A DNA stretch of 64,000 nucleotides from Chondrosia reniformis (GCA_947172415.1 OX359191.1:2170001-2234000); one strand, 5' to 3'; numbered from the stretch's first letter, positions 35,301-48,300 are shown. The notes: generated by a model not told the origin, from the sequence alone. Made by a program: numbers and translations.

Positions 35301-38300
35301 GCAATCTCTTCTTATCCCTGTCATTTACGTAACAGCTATGCCTCACATCCATACACCAGAGTTGCATTGCATTATATACTGTACTTTCTACCTCCCTGCA
35401 CTGCATGCTATTCCCAAAGACTGTTTCACTCAAAGCCCTCACTGCTTTACTGCTCAGCCAATAATTCTCTCCAATTCACTCTCCATGAAAAATCTAAAAT
35501 ACCATTTTCCTACATGCTATGCCTATTCTGTAAAAGAGCCTATAGGGGAACTAAACCTGAAGAGAGCTTTGGATGAGGAGAGACCTTTTGCCACGCATTT
35601 TTACATTCTCACTTAGCCTCACCCTAGGTATTCTATCTCCCTTGCTAGCTCTAGCTGTCCTCCCCTTGTCCTCCCCCAACTTTTACTTTACACCCTGTGT
35701 TTCCCTGCTAAACACTATGGTGTTTTCCCCAGCCCATTTGTGTACTAGCATGAAATTAAGTAAGAAAAAGATAATAAGAAAAGATGAAACCAGAAGTAGG
35801 TCTGTATCTGTTATACCTACTTGGAGCCATTATTCACTGTTTCAACACAACTTTTGGTTAGAGTTAAAATTGTACAAATGGCTGTTCTGGGAATTGGAAG
35901 AAGTTAAAATTCACTTTTGTAGATTTTTAGGTGATAATCTTACTACATTAAATATATAGGGCTGTGGCTTTCATATATACTTAGAGAGAATGGCAATTTA
36001 TCTGAAACAACTGTACATAGTCATGACTGTTTAGTATGGCTTTCGATTATCCAGTTCCCTTACTGTCCGGCTGACTATTCAGAAATACTGATCCAAATAA
36101 TATCATTGTGTACGTCATATAACAGTCCTTAGTTTCTGGCTGCGGCAAGATGGTGATTAACATCTTTTGTATATCCACGTACTCGAATTGACATGTTAAT
36201 CCGGTGGATATTAGACAGCCTATGCAAATGTGCCAGATGATCAATGAAGTATTACTTGTGCTAGACATATGTATGTGTGACATACAGGGAGTGAATCTCA
36301 CCAAGAGGGATGTATGAGCACACATTTTTGAAATGGTCAAGTACATCAGAGTGAGTTAGGGATATGGTCAGCACTTAAAAGTCAAAGAAAGATATCCAAG
36401 TTCCTATAGCTAAATTCAGGTCTTGCAGTCAATGGTCCTCTTTTTTCCTTTCCTTCAGTCTCTTATTGTTGGGACAGCAGCACTTTTACACTATTATAAG
36501 GTGTTTTATCCATGGGGCAAGTCCATTAAAGTGCACCTATGATTGTGTAGCAATTCTTAAAGGGTAATGTGCAAGCTCCCAAGAAACGTCTACATTGCTA
36601 AAGTGACATGGGTCATCGGGGCTGCATGTGTCATGGCTTAAAAGACCATACGTACATACATACAAACATACGTACACTGGAAATTGCCAATCTCACTAGT
36701 GTGGACGAGTCAGAAGTGAGACCCAAATAATATTGATATATTGAAAAACTTATATCCTATTTCAAACCCTCAATTATAGCTCATCAGAATATGATTAAGG
36801 GAGAGTAATAAATTGGAAAATGTATAAACGTAGTTAAGTGTACGACATAGCACTGGCTCCAAAACCATAGCACTGTCCAGGTCTCATTCCCCATCCCATC
36901 AATGTCTCTCCTGTTTTCCCTCTAAATAGCAATGTATTATCTTAGAGATGGTTCATCGTTAATCTTTTGAGTGTCTAGAGACCCAGTTGGTTCTTTTTGT
37001 TCTGACCCTGGGGGTCTTCTCCAGTTTAGACCTTCAAAAGTCTAAAAAGATGAACCATCTCAAAGATAGGTTTGGCGCAGTTAGAAAAAATCCCTATCAT
37101 TTAGATATGTATTGTTTAAATAATTGTTCTTTGATTGTCACTACAAATACATGAAAAATGTACATTATTTTCCTACATGCAATGCCTTCTCTGTAAAAAG
37201 CCTATAGTAAACTAAACTTACATGCACATGCAATACACTTTGAACAGATATACCTTTTTTTCCATTAGCTTGCTAGACCTGCCTTGAGATGCTGCAGAGT
37301 TGTCCTTATTTCTTTCAGTAGCTGTTGCAGACTTGTCCTCATTTCTATCTGCCAGTTCAATAGCTGTTGCAGACTTGTCCTCATTTCTATCTGCCAGTTC
37401 AATAGCTGTTGCAGACTTGTCCTCATTTCTATCTGCCAGTTCAATAGCTGTTGCAGACTTGTCCTCATTTCTATCTGCCAGTTCAATAGCTGTTGCAGAC
37501 TTGTCCTCATTTCTATCTGCCAATTCAGTAGCTGTTGCAGACTTGTCCTCATTTCTATCTGCCAGTTCAATAGCTGTTGCAGACTTGTCCTCATTTCTAT
37601 CTGCCAATTCATTTACACATCATTTATTACAAACATTATGGCAAGTGTTGGAACATATATATTACTTATTTTGTTGTAATGATTCCAAATTGTGCTATAT
37701 TAACAAACAGTGGAATAGAGTTCCTACAGTGGACTAAACATTAGAAATGACATTGATTTCTAGTGGTTTAGGTTCACCACTTTCAATATGTTCATATAGA
37801 GGGTTTTGTTTGATTAAATGAAGAAGATTACAGTATTAATCATGAAAAACATGAAGGTTTACTAATCTTTCAAACTTCGTAACTAAAAATGCAAAATTAA
37901 TTTTTATTGTGTCTACAATGGATCAGCTTGTATGGTCTGCCTTCTGTATGATTAGCCTTATCATATAATCACTGTACATGTCTTATTGCCAAAGTTTACA
38001 CACAAAATTGTTTACATAAACCCTTAGGTAAACAATATTGTGTGTTTATGCTGGCCTCTGTAAATCAGTAGTTTGCAAAACCTGTAAACTATAGCAAACT
38101 TACCTTTTTCTTGCTGTGATACTCTGGAAGCTTCTTCTTCTGTTGCAGCCTTGCATATTAGTGCGCATGGAATTTTAGATGGCCTGTTAATTTGTCCAAC
38201 TATATAATAAAATATAATTACAATAAGACTGTAGCTGGTTATCCTTTGTTTCTTCTGCTAATTCATCTATCTGTACATATATATACATCAGGGCTACATA

Positions 38301-39749
38301 GAGGGGGGCGGGAGGGGACATTCACCCTGGGATTGATTTTGCCCCCTAGACTTTCGGAAACCCCCTAAACTACTTCGACACTCTCAAACCATTGCCCCTA
38401 AAATTTGAAATTTTTCATTCTACCTACTCTGGCCCCAAGCTCTGCATACAGCCCTGTGTAACATACCCTAGTTTCTGCACTAACTGCACAATTAATGCTA
38501 CAAACTCAACAATATTCCAGAAAATTACCAGCTTCGAAGTTTCTTTCCCTCTGGCACAATTTTACCACAAGTGTGTTATTATCAAGAAGAGATCTATGCA
38601 TGACTACATTTATACAGGTAATATAAAAGTGTAACAATAATCAAGAAAATTACCAGCTCCAAAGTTTTTTTCCCTCTGGCACACTTTTACAACACTTATT
38701 CTGTCATGTTCCTTGGTAAATCTTAACCTCATATAGTACAATATGAGGATCTCCTTCAAAATGGCAGCTTGTCCAATATCTTCATGAAGTAAACTTAAAA
38801 ATAAGAAATTCATATTACCAAAAATATGGTAATAAAACCAACTACAAAAGCACTTTTTCCACCATCTCTGCTTCAGAAAAGGTGGATTGAATAACTCTGG
38901 ATCAATCCCTGAATCAAGCCCAAACAATGCAGAATGTTCCCAGTTCAAGTCACTGGAATGGTTTCTAAAACACCAAACTAAACCCCAAAGACTGACCAAA
39001 ATGCCAATACTAATCAATATAAAGTTAGTAATCCAAAGTGAACGTAATATGGTAACATTAGGTAATGCACATGATGTTGATCCATTGAAGTTAACTAGCA
39101 AATCCTTCAAAATTGATGGTTCATCAGAACAAGGACATTCAAAAAACGAATTGTAGTCAGAGAAGTAAGTGTAACTACAGACAAAAGCGGCAATTCCTAC
39201 AAAAAGTTGAAGAAAGTGCTTTAGAATATAGCACAAGTACATTCCACGATTAGAAAAGTCTGTCACAATCTTCTGAATTGATATAAAGTTATCGTGGCTC
39301 AAATCTTTTGATTTTCGAAAATTACTGCAAAGAGATTCTACCATTCTCTTAAAGTAGACCCGTTGGTTCTTGAAAAATGCTTCCCATAGGTAGTGAGGGA
39401 TGACCAATAATACAGCTTGTACGGCCAAGTAAAAAGCAAAAAAGTCGACGGATGGGGTACAGCGACTGCACAAACTACTTATAAAGTCGCTCTGGGTTAG
39501 CACGTACTGCGATGGAGTGAGACACTGAACCGAGTCCTGGCTAATGAATGAAAGGGCTTCCAGAGTTGCTATGAACAGAATGGATGTGGATACTATCTTC
39601 AGTATTTGGTCCCACAAGAAGTCTCGATCACAGGTATTTGTAATTATTTCTTTAGTAATTATTAATACTGAGCCACGTTGAACATTGCATCTTTCCCTCT
39701 CGTCGTCTGAAACGTCCTCGGATTCTCTACGCTTTCTAGTAGATGCCAT
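32367..39749 (-). CDS. Innexin/pannexin-like four-TM channel with long novel tail, copy 1
   Basis: Nine exons join in phase to 740 codons with stop: 38654-39749, 38104-38199, 37254-37600, 34582-34647, 34043-34132, 33273-33362, 33043-33177, 32830-32872, 32367-32623. Residues 1-365 show the gap-junction-superfamily plan. TM1 (KIVSTSILFIATLEALSF) is followed by an extracellular loop with CLTPSQ and CSRC. TM2 has a VQAVLLVIPHYLWEAFF stretch, close to the innexin QA.LFY.PR.LW signature. TM3, a second Cys loop (ECPC, SCALP) and TM4 follow, then a conserved-type segment NFLFLSLLHEDIG. The tail has seven 14-residue ADRNEDKSATAIEL-type repeats, a short Glu/Lys coiled segment (LEEADREKEEW), and a 180-residue C-terminal region I do not recognise (VVSINFNPGF, WILNNQRPAEQQ, GPIHKEFQNGARSVEQL). 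LRRC8 membership is the main alternative. Confidence 0.72.
35090..35450 (-). mobile_element. Decayed LINE reverse-transcriptase 3' fragment
   Basis: Minus-strand pieces resemble the C-terminal part of non-LTR retrotransposon polyproteins (ELWCMDVRHS.., DKKRLQVAEVKF, then LRRVICTTR, RNED and LVEHAKM) across frame breaks. It lies in the intron between channel-gene exons 3 and 4. No intact ORF remains. Confidence 0.55.
36935..37110. repeat. Penelope-type terminal-repeat foldback, decayed
   Basis: 'gagatggttcatcgttaatcttttga' pairs with 'gtctaaaaagatgaaccatctc', followed by a 'gataggtttggcgcagttag' tail. The internal hammerhead-like region (minus) has CTGGAGA for CTGANGA and AGAAC for GAAAC, so it is not expected to work. 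Confidence 0.65.
37320..37600 (-). repeat. 42-base coding minisatellite (14-residue repeat)
   Basis: About seven tandem units of 42 bases encode ADRNEDKSATAIEL-type repeats in exon 3 of the left-arm channel gene; the last unit diverges into ERNKDNSAAS. Because 42 is a multiple of three, all frames stay open through the array, which creates misleading open frames on both strands. The matching part of the right-arm gene has no repeat. Confidence 0.9.
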
Positions 39750-40734
39750 TTTAATAAGATGTCTCTTTTTTTCTAAGAATCTGCAAATGGCTGCTATAAA
39801 TACCTTCCACGCCCCCCCCCATGCTCTGCATGCTGTATAGGCCTATCTGTTTATTGGTAATTAAGGTGTGGTGCTCTTAGTGCTGAAGAACCCATCAAGA
39901 TAGGAAAATCTTTTCATTTTTATGAATTGATCTTTTTGCAGATTCATTGCTTTAGAAAATGTTGCGAAGCTAAATTATAGCGAAATTGAAAGGCCGTCAT
40001 TTTATGTTTTTTATTTTTCTTGTATTTCCTCTTCTTTCTGTAAATATTAATTTGTTTTGAAACTTTTTAAGGGACAAGTCGAAATAACGTCGCAGTCATG
40101 CAAAGAGAAAAGAGCCAAAACCGAAATTTCTTACATAAAATGACAGTTTTGTTTTTGTAAAATTACTTGTTTCCTGTAGAGCGTTTTCAAACTTATAGGA
40201 TAGCCTATTTCACAGTTCGTAAAAAATTAATGAGGATTTGGAACTTGTATCTACTGGCAAGAAAAAGTTTTGGAATTGGGCTCATGCTGGTTAACCGTTG
40301 TAGAATATCGAAACTCGCTTTGGCATATACTTAAACGACTGCAAATAGTCGAATATAACAGAAAATGTAATCGTTGTTAATTTATTAGGTATTAATTGAG
40401 TAGGGTGGCCATGTTTTTTTGACCAACCCTAGAGTATGTATGTATATAATGTATGAAGAGAAATTATTAGTTGTATTAAGAGAGGCCTGCATGTAAAAGC
40501 AAAGGAATTGGTTCGTTACTGTTGATAATATGGAAAAAAGTACCTATGTGGCACCACTCAACAGTCACCTGAGTTCAATGAAATTTCAATGATTCAACCT
40601 TATACAATACACATACACATCTGTACGTCCTAGAAGGTTCTCTCTCTAGTCATTACATTTTAACAATTAAAAGTTACCACACAACATGCAAAAAGGTCAT
40701 GCGTACACAATACATATATATGAAGTTATAAGTC

Positions 40735-42481
40735 CACTTGCTACATTCGTCCCTCCCAGAACAAGCTCCTCCTGGAGCACTTCACTTTTGTGTCATTATC
40801 AATCGTTCAGCTTAGGTATCCACTTTGTAGCTTTTAATGCCTTTAACAAGGCTAGTTCAAACTAAATATATCAGAAATAACAACCACAGAGTCATTTTAT
40901 CATAGTGTACCACCGACCTTGGTTGGGTTGGTGTTTATATAGAAGTTGGATAGAAGGTGTGGAAAATGATGTCATAGAAACAAGTATTTCGAGTTTATAA
41001 ATGTGCAGAATGTTTAATCCTTGGTTGAAACATTCTATTCCCAAGATCTAATGTTGCTTTTGCTCAATATCCTTTATATCACAATGTCACTCATCATGAT
41101 CACAACAAATAAGCCCTATCACTATATATTCTAACATATACATACATCTGATCCCTGGCTATACATACGTATATAGAAGCAGATGATACCTGTACAGTTA
41201 AAATCTTTATATACAGACTGCATGAATTATCTAAAGTGTGTTATATATCTGTTGTTGTTTGTTGCCAGCCCTCTGACTTAACTATACGTACGGTTGACAT
41301 TTCATTTGGAGTTCACAGATATGGCTACCAACTGGCTCTTGCAGGTAGATCTTCTAAGGTTTGTGTGACTAACTTGTGTAATTAACTCTGATTTCTTTGG
41401 AAAATTCACTCCTGCAGTTACTATATAAACATGTATACTGAAATTCTTATTAGGTTGTGTCAATCAACTTCAACCCAGGTTTTGTTGATAGTAAAATCCC
41501 AGTGAAGGTTGAATCTTTTGATCTAGATGTACATGCTGTTCAGCTTAATTGTCACTTTTTTGCTGGTATTGATACACATGTGGCCGAGGTGAGCCTTAAT
41601 TAGCATGTTACTTTATTACATCTAACTTAATGGTGTGTGTAATAGTAGTTGAGTTGTGTAAACAGTGCATGTTGTGAAATATGGATAACGTTACAACTAT
41701 ATAGATACATATTGAGCTTTTCCAGTGGCTTAAAAGTGAATATTTGTTGTGCTATAGTTAAAAGAAGCATTCAACAACATTGGTAATTACCAGGGAAAAG
41801 GTACATTTAGACATAAAATTGTCATATGTCTATATAGTGTCTGTTTTCAGTGCAAACAAAGTGTGATGCATAAAGGGCAATTTACTCTTAACTGGTTTGG
41901 GTATTCCTATATAAATACAGAATTTTGTATACGTACGTATTTATAGTTATACTATATGCAGTATATCTACTACTGTTGAAATCATTATGTGTAATTTATA
42001 GATATAAAGGACCCAAAATGTATTACTTCTATGTATATTCAGGCAAATATACGTAGTAGTCATAGTAATGAAACCTCACTAATATGAACACCCCTCTAAC
42101 CGAACCTATTTGTTGTGTTGGGTTTAGAGGGCTTTCATTGCATATAAAATTATATATAGTACACATTTATAGGCAGTATTCCACTACTGTTAAAATAATA
42201 AAATCATTATGTTTAATGTGTTAGATATAAAGGACTGGATATTGAATAATCAAAGACCAGCTGAGCAACAGGATACTAGGCTACATGAGTGTACTTATGT
42301 GTTAATTGGACCTATACATAAAGAATTTCAGAATGGTGCTCGTTCTGTTGAGCAGCTCATGCAGATTTTCACGTATGAAGATTATTTATCCAATGCTTAA
42401 ACAAGCTTACTGACTGTAACACCTGTAAAAATAGATGGACAGTCTGTGGAAAGAGAATTTGAGGAGTTCAAACCCAAGTGA
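40735..42481 (+). pseudogene. Partial third copy of the channel-gene C-terminal exons
   Basis: Exons equivalent to 6-9 of the left-arm gene are present with intact borders: 41269-41358, 41454-41588, 41758-41800 and 42225 onward. The four-TM exon is absent. In the last exon CTGAA has become CTTAA, putting TAA at 42398-42400, so NTETSLLTVTPVKID is lost although the DNA continues to the old stop near 42480. Flank at 40780-41150 mirrors 33450-33890. It is a truncated, probably dead copy lying between the two head-to-head genes. Confidence 0.8.
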
Positions 42482-42559
42482 GCATGTCAAATGATTGTAA
42501 GCACGTTCAGCAAGGGGCTGTTGATGCAGTGAAATTTCTTGGATCTAACAGCAGAGAAG

Positions 42560-43420
42560 CCATATTTATAATTAGTAGCAATTAAAAAAAGCATCATTTT
42601 TGAAAGTTTTTTCTCTGTCCATTATCATTTTAAAATGAGCCATACTTTTAATATGGTAACATCTAACAATTCAGGGTAGTAAATGGCATCTAAAAAGGTT
42701 TGGTCAAAATGAAAAAAGAGGGTTTTTATTGTTTAATATTCTTTGCTAGTATCTCAGAGTTAATCAGTGTGTATACACCTCTGCCATGAAAGGTGTGCTT
42801 ACATAGCTAAAGATGACAGCTAGTGCAAAATACTTTCTTAATCTAGGAGTTCGTTGTTGAAATTATCTTTCCATAAGCCAGAACACAGTCACTCTCCTTA
42901 CCATAATCTTCATTCCTTCAAAAGTAGGCCTTTATTGGCCTATCACTCTTTTAGGTGCTCTAATGGCTATTCCAATTTCTTATTATATTAAATTGTTTGT
43001 AGTATCTTCTGCTGTGCATGGACAGCCTCTCTTTGCCTTGCAATCTTCTTCATACCTATCTAACATGAAAAATCCAATACACTATTTTCTTACATGTTGT
43101 GCCACATGTAATACATATATATGTGTGATAGGTATGAAGAATAGTAGAATAGTAAAACTTATATATATATATGTATGTAACTTGCACTGTATATAGTGCA
43201 AGTTGCAAATTTATATACGGATGCAAGTGACTCCCACGATAATCACACTGAGGTATATAATATAATACGGATGCAAATGACTCCCAAAATAATCACAATC
43301 AGGTATATTAAACGCTACAGGATTTTAGCCACACTGAAATTCTCAACTTCTGCATACAGAGTAGTAGTCTCTACAGATCATATAAGGTTAAACACATGGC
43401 CTTCCAATTACATTTTCACA
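42560..43420. other. Spacer between partial copy and LINE debris
   Basis: The left part (to about 42850) is the 3' flank duplicated with 51200-51560 and, inverted, with 31990-32330. The rest contains short repeats shared with 51660-51880 and two adjacent 'acggatgcaa.tgactccca' units. No gene is supported. Confidence 0.5.
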
Positions 43421-43650
43421 CCTTAGTATAGACTGAAGATGATGCATCTGCATGCCATTATCAGCAAAAATTCCAGTCTCATGCAGGGGGTCTCAGCCAA
43501 TAATCACCACAGATTTGAGTTGCTTTGAGTGTGAGCTAGGAGTACCGTCGGTTGCTTGCATGTATACACATAAACAACAGGGTTAGACGTGATTTAGTAA
43601 CTTGCACACAGGGACATAAAGGCTGAGGCCTTTAATTTATTTCATGAACA
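43420..43650 (-). repeat. Dispersed repeat family R1, copy 4 (inverted)
   Basis: The minus strand matches the central part of the 5271-5725 repeat (trading 'gatgatgcatctgcatgcca' for its complement). It is more diverged than the other copies. Confidence 0.65.
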
Positions 43651-43699
43651 ATGTCCCTTGGGAGCCAGAATAAGGTGCATTTTCTTTTCTGGCATAGAA

Positions 43700-44400
43700 T
43701 ATTGGCAGACCAGCGGTATCAGCATCATCTAGATCGGATATGGGGATTGGTTTGTGCCACTCTGACGGCTCCAGGAAGAGGTCCGTGGATGGGAAACTGA
43801 GAACCTGTTTTGAAACCCTTGGTTGGCATGACTACAGCTGTGCTTCTCTGGCTGGGGTGTCAGGGGGACAGCTCAGGAAGATGGTGAGAAGTATGGTGTG
43901 CAGGTGTGTGGAGAAAGATTGGGTTGAAGATCTTAGCAACAAACCCAAACTCTGCGTTTTGAACTCTGTATGGGTGAACGGTTTCGATGGTACATAGGTG
44001 TTGGGAGGTGAGGGAGAAGAGCCACAGGAGAGTACTGATGAAGCTGAGAGGTGGAACGGCCCCTATGCAGATTGAAACTGGCAGATGGAAGGTTGTACCT
44101 CGAGAAGAGAGATTGTATAGAGAGTGCATGTAGGACGAACGAGGAAGTGGAAGACTGCAACCATTGGTTGATACGGTGTCCTAGGTGGGAGCTGGAAAGA
44201 CGACATCTTTTGGCTAAAGTTGAAGAAAGGCTTCCCAATTTTGCGTCCTTAACTGATCATGATCACATTCAATCTACTGCAATCATAGACTTAGCATGTG
44301 AAGACTGTGGGATTGCCCAGCTGATCTATTTATATATAATAATGTGGACTGCAAGATTTGGCTGATTCAGCCTGACTATATTATGTACATTTGACAGTGC
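43700..44400 (+). mobile_element. LINE 3'-end fragment
   Basis: Two out-of-frame plus-strand pieces, SGGQLRKMVRSMVCRCVEKD to NSVWVNGFDG (43860-43995) and a continuation RRGTAPMQIETGRW with LYLEKRDCIESACRTNEEVE and CNHWLIRCPRWELERRHLL (44040-44230), match the post-RT region of non-LTR retrotransposons with its C..E..DH.L..CP zinc-like motif. Truncated and frame-shifted. Confidence 0.65.
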
Positions 44401-45356
44401 CTCATTGGGTCTGTACCCTAGTGCTATTTTGTTTTTGCACGTGTGCACTATACTTTAATAGTAATAATAATAATATTATTATTATTAATATACACACAGA
44501 TATATCTATATGTATACAGCTATATACACTGTTATAGTATATAAATTGGCTAACCAGCATGAGCCCAATTCTAAAATTCACTTTATCTTCAAATAAGCTT
44601 GTGCCACTAAATACAAGTTCCAAATGGTCATTAAAATTTTTCCGAACTATGAAATAGGCTATCCTAAGTTGAAAACGCTCTACACGAAACAAGTCAATTT
44701 AAAACAAAATCTGCCATTTTATGTAAGATATTTCGCTTTATCGGCTCTCTTTGACTGCATGGGGCGTTATTTCGACTTGTCGCTAAAGCAAATTAATATT
44801 AACAGGAAGAAGAGGGAATACAAGTAAAATAAAAACTTTAAAATGACGGCTTTTGAATTTTCGCTATAATTTAGGTTTGCAACATTTTCTAAATAAAATA
44901 AGGCAATGAATCTGCAAAAAATCAAATCATAAAAATGAAAAAGTTTTTCCTATTTTGATGGGTTTTCCCAAATCATACCACATGCATGTCCCAATTTACG
45001 TAACGAAAGTTAGGCTAAATTACATATTTATACACAGTAAAAAGATCTAGTATGCTAGTTTTAAATCCATGGGTGAATCAAAATTATTCGGGGGAGGGGG
45101 TGCTAATTATAAATTATACACATAGAAGAGAAAGCGTAAAAGTAATGTATTTCCCTAAAGTTAGAATTGGGTAATATAGATCTACTAATTAAAATCAGAG
45201 GGGGTTCTTCAGCACTAAGAGCACCAGCCCTTAATTTGAATCCGCCTCTGAACTCAAGCAATACACATAGGACTACAGCATGCAGAACACATGGGGCGTA
45301 GGAGGTATTTACAGCAGCCATTTGCCGATTTTTGAAAAGAGATAAATCTTGTTAAA

Positions 45357-48300
45357 ATGGCATCTAGAAAGCGTAGAGAATCCGAGGACGTTTCAGACGA
45401 CGAGAGGGAAAAAGGCAATGTTCCTCGTGGCTCAGTATTATTAATTACTAAAGAAATAATTACAAATACCTGTGATCGAGACTTCTTGTGGGACCAAATA
45501 CTGAAGATAGTATCCACATCCATTCTGTTCATAGCAACTCTGGAAGCCCTTTCATTCATTAGCCAGGACTCGGTTCAGTGTCTCACTCCATCGCAGTACG
45601 TGCTAACCCAGAGCGACTTTATAAGTAGTTTGTGCAGTCGCTGTACCCCATCCATCGACTTTTTTGCTTTTTACTTGGCCGTACAAGCTGTATTATTGGT
45701 CATCCCTCACTACCTATGGGAAGCATTTTTCAAGAACCAACGGGTGTACTTTAAAAGAATGGTAGAATCTCAATGTAGTAATTTTCGAAAATCAAAGGAT
45801 TTGAGCCACGATAACTTTATATCAATTCAGAAGATTGTGACCGATTTTTCTAATCGTGGAATGTACTTGTGCTATATTCTAAAGCACTTTCTTCAACTTT
45901 TTGTGGGAATTGCCGCTTTTGTCTGTAGTTACACTTACTTCTCTGACTACAATTCGTTTTTTGAATGTCCTTGTTCTGATGAACCATCAATTTTAAAGGA
46001 TTTGCTAGTTAGCTTCAATGGATCAACATCATGTGCATTACCTAATGTTACCATATTACGTTCACTTTGGATTACTAACTTTATATTGATTAGTATTGGC
46101 ATTTTGGTCAGTCTTTGGGGTTTGGTTTGGTGTTTTAGAAACCATTCCAGTGACTTGAACTGGGAACATTCTGCCTTGTTTGGGCTTGATTCAGGGATTG
46201 ATCCAGAGTTATTCAATCCACCCTTTTTGAAGCAGAGATGGTGGAAAAAGTGCTTTTGTAGTTGGTTTTATTACCATATTTTTGGTAATATGAATTTCTT
46301 ATTTTTAAGTTTACTTCATGAAGATATTGGACAAGCTGCCATTTTGAAGGAGATCCTCATACTATACTATATGAGGTTAAGATTTACCAGGGAGTATGAC
46401 CGAATAAGTCTTATAAAATTATGCCAGAGGGAAAAAATCTTTAAAGCTGGTAATTTTTGTTTGTGTTTATATAACTCATATATGAATGTAGACATTTGAA
46501 GATCTGTAATGTCAATGACCCTCTCTATGACTGCCTCTGAAGACCTATATGTTAACTTGCAATCCTCAATGCTGCTAACACAAATGACCCACCAGTTTAT
46601 AGTAGGTGTCAGTTTCAACTATACTTAAAGGCTTACACACTCTAAAAAGGCCATCATGTTACCATTCAATTATATACCCTAATAAGTGTGCAACAGGCAT
46701 ACAGTTCATTACAGATCTCTCCTGGGTATGTATGTTTGTTGCATACCTTAGTTGATAGATCAATCAACAACTTGAAAGCTAAGTATTCTTTTTAGCAATG
46801 CAGTTCCCATGCAGACTTTACTACTAATCCAGATATTTTTAATTGTACAATGTTACATAAAGTTTCAAAGTTTGGAAGATTTGTGAACCTTTATTTTTTC
46901 GTGATCAATACTTTGATCATGAAAATATATAAAGGCTCATTTGGGCTCATCATTGTGGTACATTAGTGGTGACCTAAGATGACTTACTTCATCTTATTCA
47001 TCCACAACAAGTAAAACACCTGTGGTTTCATAATTGGGGAAGTAATGTTGGAAGCTATGTTTGAAGCGACAGAGTACTCACATGAATTTGTAATAAGCAT
47101 GGCAGTTAATTACTGGTTAAGAAGCTTAAATCAGCTTTAAATGATGTATCCCCCAACCCCACTAATCCGCCATATTTTTCCTTGAACCAATTGTGGCGGA
47201 TTATCAAGGTGACATTGTATGTATACATATATAGAGAAATTAGATAAAAAGACAAAGGACAACCAGCTGCAGTCTTATTGCAATGATATTTCATTATATA
47301 GTTGGGCAAATTAACAGGCCATCTGTAAATCCATGTGCACAGATAGGCAAGGCTACAACATATAAAGAAGGTTCAAGACAAGGACTGTGTGAAAAAAAGG
47401 TATAATATTCTGATCAAAGTGCATTGCTTGTTGTATTTGTAAGTGATGATCAAACAACTATAAATTAATCAATACAAATCTCTTTAAGGGGAAACAGGAG
47501 CTTGAGACAGGAATTTAATGGTGAAGAGCCCCTGGACTGTGCCCAAATGGTTTTGAACCAATACACTTAACTGTATGCATTTGCCAATTAAATACTCTCC
47601 CCTTTTTCCCACTTATTTAAATTCTGATGAGTTATAATTCCTATATAATTAGGGGCTTGAAATAGGCTGGAAGTTTGTCAATACATACAATCCATGCGGC
47701 TGTTTCCATATGAATTATTTTATCAAAAGTAATGGGTTGATTGTCCACTTCCACAATCCTGGGTAAATATTGTATATTATTTTTGTTTAACCACAACTGT
47801 GTTAATTTGCATGTGTCATATGTAACAGAAGAATTAAAGCACTTATCAGGTGCAAAGGTGCTCTCTCCAGCGTTCCTTTCCATACCAACTCTATCAATAC
47901 TATAAATTTCACTTGCATGGGGTAATTCAATTAGGGAAATACAATCTGTTAGCAACAACTTTGATATATATATACACGGCTATATATTGCAAATAATAAA
48001 CACCACTGGATATATTGCCAACCAAACAAGTGACAATTGTCTACTTGGCTGGGGGACTGAAGTCCTATTCAGTGGCAACCAGTGATGACCTCCCAGTTAT
48101 TTGCAATGATAGCCCAGCACAGGCTTAAAGTGGAATAAACTCCCCTTTTCATTTGAGTGCCTAGTCACGCCTTGACTATAGCCTCCATTCTCTGTTATCA
48201 TGAAACCACAAGTGTTTCACTTGACATGGATTGATAAGCAGAGAACAGTCATCCATGTTCAGCTACTGATGTATACCACACTGATGGAGGGCAAAACAGC

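Larger units (their letters stand above)
31440..40400. repeat. Left arm of large imperfect inverted duplication
   Basis: Sequence on the minus strand here matches the plus strand of about 44560-52380 in the same gene order: channel-gene upstream flank, four-TM exon, tail exons, then the small terminal-exon ORF. Each arm has its own insertions and deletions (RT fragment and 14-residue repeat on the left, Penelope terminal repeat on the right). A second inverted match, 32250-33900 with 40780-42700, is nested inside. Confidence 0.85.

Noticed and set aside
36047..36346. Minus-strand 99-codon ORF in a channel-gene intron
   Set aside because: Composition is like translated AT-rich spacer, and it has no motif, no splice border fit and no counterpart in the other arm.
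37284..37737. Open frames of 115-145 codons on both strands through the 42-base array; CRISPR-like appearance
   Set aside because: The unit length is a multiple of three and the units are contiguous without spacers, so every frame stays open. Only the minus-strand frame ADRNEDKSATAIEL joins neighbouring exons in phase. It is not a CRISPR array.
38887..39156. Plus-strand ORF beginning MNNSGSIPESSPN, also at 45947-46216 on minus
   Set aside because: Antisense shadow of the highly conserved four-TM exon in both copies.
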